Shown piece by piece: positions 62,976-64,000 of a stretch of 64,000 nt of DNA. A program made the position numbers and the translations under genes. The notes below the pieces were generated by a model. The model did not search any database and was not told the DNA's origin. It saw only the letters and a program-made list of their open reading frames with translations. Source of the stretch: Microbacterium sp. AG1240 (GTDB lineage Bacteria > Actinomycetota > Actinomycetes > Actinomycetales > Microbacteriaceae); assembly GCF_003635115.1 (NCBI RefSeq), contig NZ_RBXJ01000003.1:11324-75323 (forward strand), read 5' to 3'. Position 1 is the stretch's first letter; every line of letters begins with the position of its first letter.

Positions 62976-64000
62976 GCTTCTCCTTCACCGCGACCGTCGC
63001 CGACCGCGGCTTCGATGTCGCCATCGATATCGCCGCCGGCGAGACCGTCGCCGTTCTCGGCCCCAACGGGGCGGGCAAGTCGACATTCCTGAACGTCACC
63101 GCCGGTCTCCTCCGCCCGACCACCGGCCGCGCGCGACTCGATGACCGAACGCTGTTCGACATCTCGCCCGGCCGCAGCGGAAACCGCTGGCTCGCCCCGC
63201 ACGAGCGGGGCGTGTCGATGCTCGCGCAGGACGCTCTGCTGTTCCCGCATCTGACGGCCCGCGACAACGTGGCCTTCGGTCCCCGCAGCAAGAAGGTCTC
63301 GCGCGAGGCGGCGAACCGTACGGCGATGCAGTGGCTGGAACGCGTCGACGCCGCCGAGCTGCACGACAGGAAGCCGGCCCAGCTCTCCGGCGGGCAGGCG
63401 CAGCGCATCGCCGTCGCCCGCGCGCTGGCCTCCGACCCGGCGCTCCTGCTGCTCGACGAACCGATGTCGGCCCTCGACGTGTCGGTCGCGCCGGCTCTGC
63501 GCCGGATGCTGCGCGACGTCCTCGCCGACCGGACGGCCGTCATCGTCACCCACGACGTCCTCGACGCGTTCACCCTCGCCGACCGCGTCGTCGTCCTCGA
63601 AGCGGGGCGCATCGTCGACACGGGGCCGACGCGCGACGTGCTCCACCGCCCCGCCACACCGTTCGCCGCGGGACTCGTCGCCCTGAACCTCCTCGTCGGC
63701 ACCCGCACCGCCGACGAGATCCGCACCGACGACGGCCACTCGCTCGGCGCACGCGGCGTCGACGCGATACCGGTGGGCGCACGGGTCGGGGTGTCGATCC
63801 GTCCGTCGTCGGTCACGGTCACCACCGGGACGCGTCCTCCGCACGACTCCGCCGCTGTCACGATCTCGGGAGAGATCACTGATCTCGAACCGCGCGGCGA
63901 CCTCGTGCGCGTGCGCTCGACCGGCATCGCCGCCGACGTGCTCCCGGTTCGCGTCGCCGAGCTGGATCTCACGCCGGGAACGACGGCATGGTTCACCTTC
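62972..64000 (+). CDS. modC: Molybdate ABC transporter ATPase ModC (3' end outside window)
   Basis: GTG 62972 overlaps the modB stop. 343 codons are visible and no stop occurs before the right edge. Walker [10 protein letters not shown] (30-38), Q-loop [18 protein letters not shown], signature [10 protein letters not shown], Walker [13 protein letters not shown] and H-loop IVTHD are complete. A C-terminal TOBE/Mop domain begins (about residue 295), as in typical ModC. It energises molybdate import. Confidence 0.95.
   Translation, partial: MSFSFTATVADRGFDVAIDIAAGETVAVLGPNGAGKSTFLNVTAGLLRPTTGRARLDDRTLFDISPGRSGNRWLAPHERGVSMLAQDALLFPHLTARDNVAFGPRSKKVSREAANRTAMQWLERVDAAELHDRKPAQLSGGQAQRIAVARALASDPALLLLDEPMSALDVSVAPALRRMLRDVLADRTAVIVTHDVLDAFTLADRVVVLEAGRIVDTGPTRDVLHRPATPFAAGLVALNLLVGTRTADEIRTDDGHSLGARGVDAIPVGARVGVSIRPSSVTVTTGTRPPHDSAAVTISGEITDLEPRGDLVRVRSTGIAADVLPVRVAELDLTPGTTAWFTF

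Overview
The window looks like a chromosomal segment of a high-GC actinobacterium, most likely Microbacteriaceae and probably Microbacterium. The reasons are the strong G/C third-position bias, an HspR/HAIR-controlled dnaK-grpE-dnaJ-hspR operon, many genes whose start codon lies 6-7 nt after a TANNNT -10 box (leaderless transcripts), and family-typical gene types (DUF2252, GlxA-type AraC regulator, UMF1-type MFS transporter, modABC with a small TOBE regulator). This is inference from sequence character, not from a database match.

Layout. 1-946: a secreted Ig-like repeat protein cut by the left edge, with near-identical 282-bp repeats. 1.1-6.1 kb: two MarR-type regulators and a type III polyketide synthase / methyltransferase / flavin monooxygenase / UbiA prenyltransferase cluster. 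6.1-19.3 kb: ppk2, HspR-regulated clpB, DUF2252, a GlxA regulator, two GT4 glycosyltransferases and a heterodimeric ABC exporter. 19.3-30.2 kb: a nine-gene carbohydrate or sugar-acid uptake and catabolic operon with its own promoter, a palindrome just downstream of it, and a GntR/FCD regulator gene next door. 30.2-43.4 kb: K+ channel, heat-shock operon, transporters, a MarR pair, a hydrolase-membrane fusion and dcd.

43.6-53.6 kb: a genomic island of about 10 kb inserted at tRNA-Gly(CCC). A 45-bp direct repeat (43607-43651 and 53596-53640) marks its ends. It carries a tyrosine integrase, a small serine recombinase, a run of small uncharacterised genes with ATGA overlaps, two tandem HTH proteins, and a candidate defence operon. 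That operon is an HTH-reverse transcriptase fusion with a long helical C-terminus, then an ABC-type AAA ATPase, then a Toprim-like nuclease whose start codon directly abuts the ATPase stop codon. I regard this as the best candidate for an undescribed system: it combines the parts of RT-based defence (DRT/Abi/retron) with those of PARIS/OLD-type ATPase-Toprim defence.

53.7-60.8 kb: a cell-surface polysaccharide operon: a 51-aa ORF, a processive GT2, a GT-C membrane glycosyltransferase, an anchored DUF4397 protein, a lipoprotein that fuses a GH8 glycosidase to a class F-like sortase, and a polyprenyl-phosphate sugar synthase. 60.9-64 kb: a TOBE regulator and modABC, with modC cut by the right edge.
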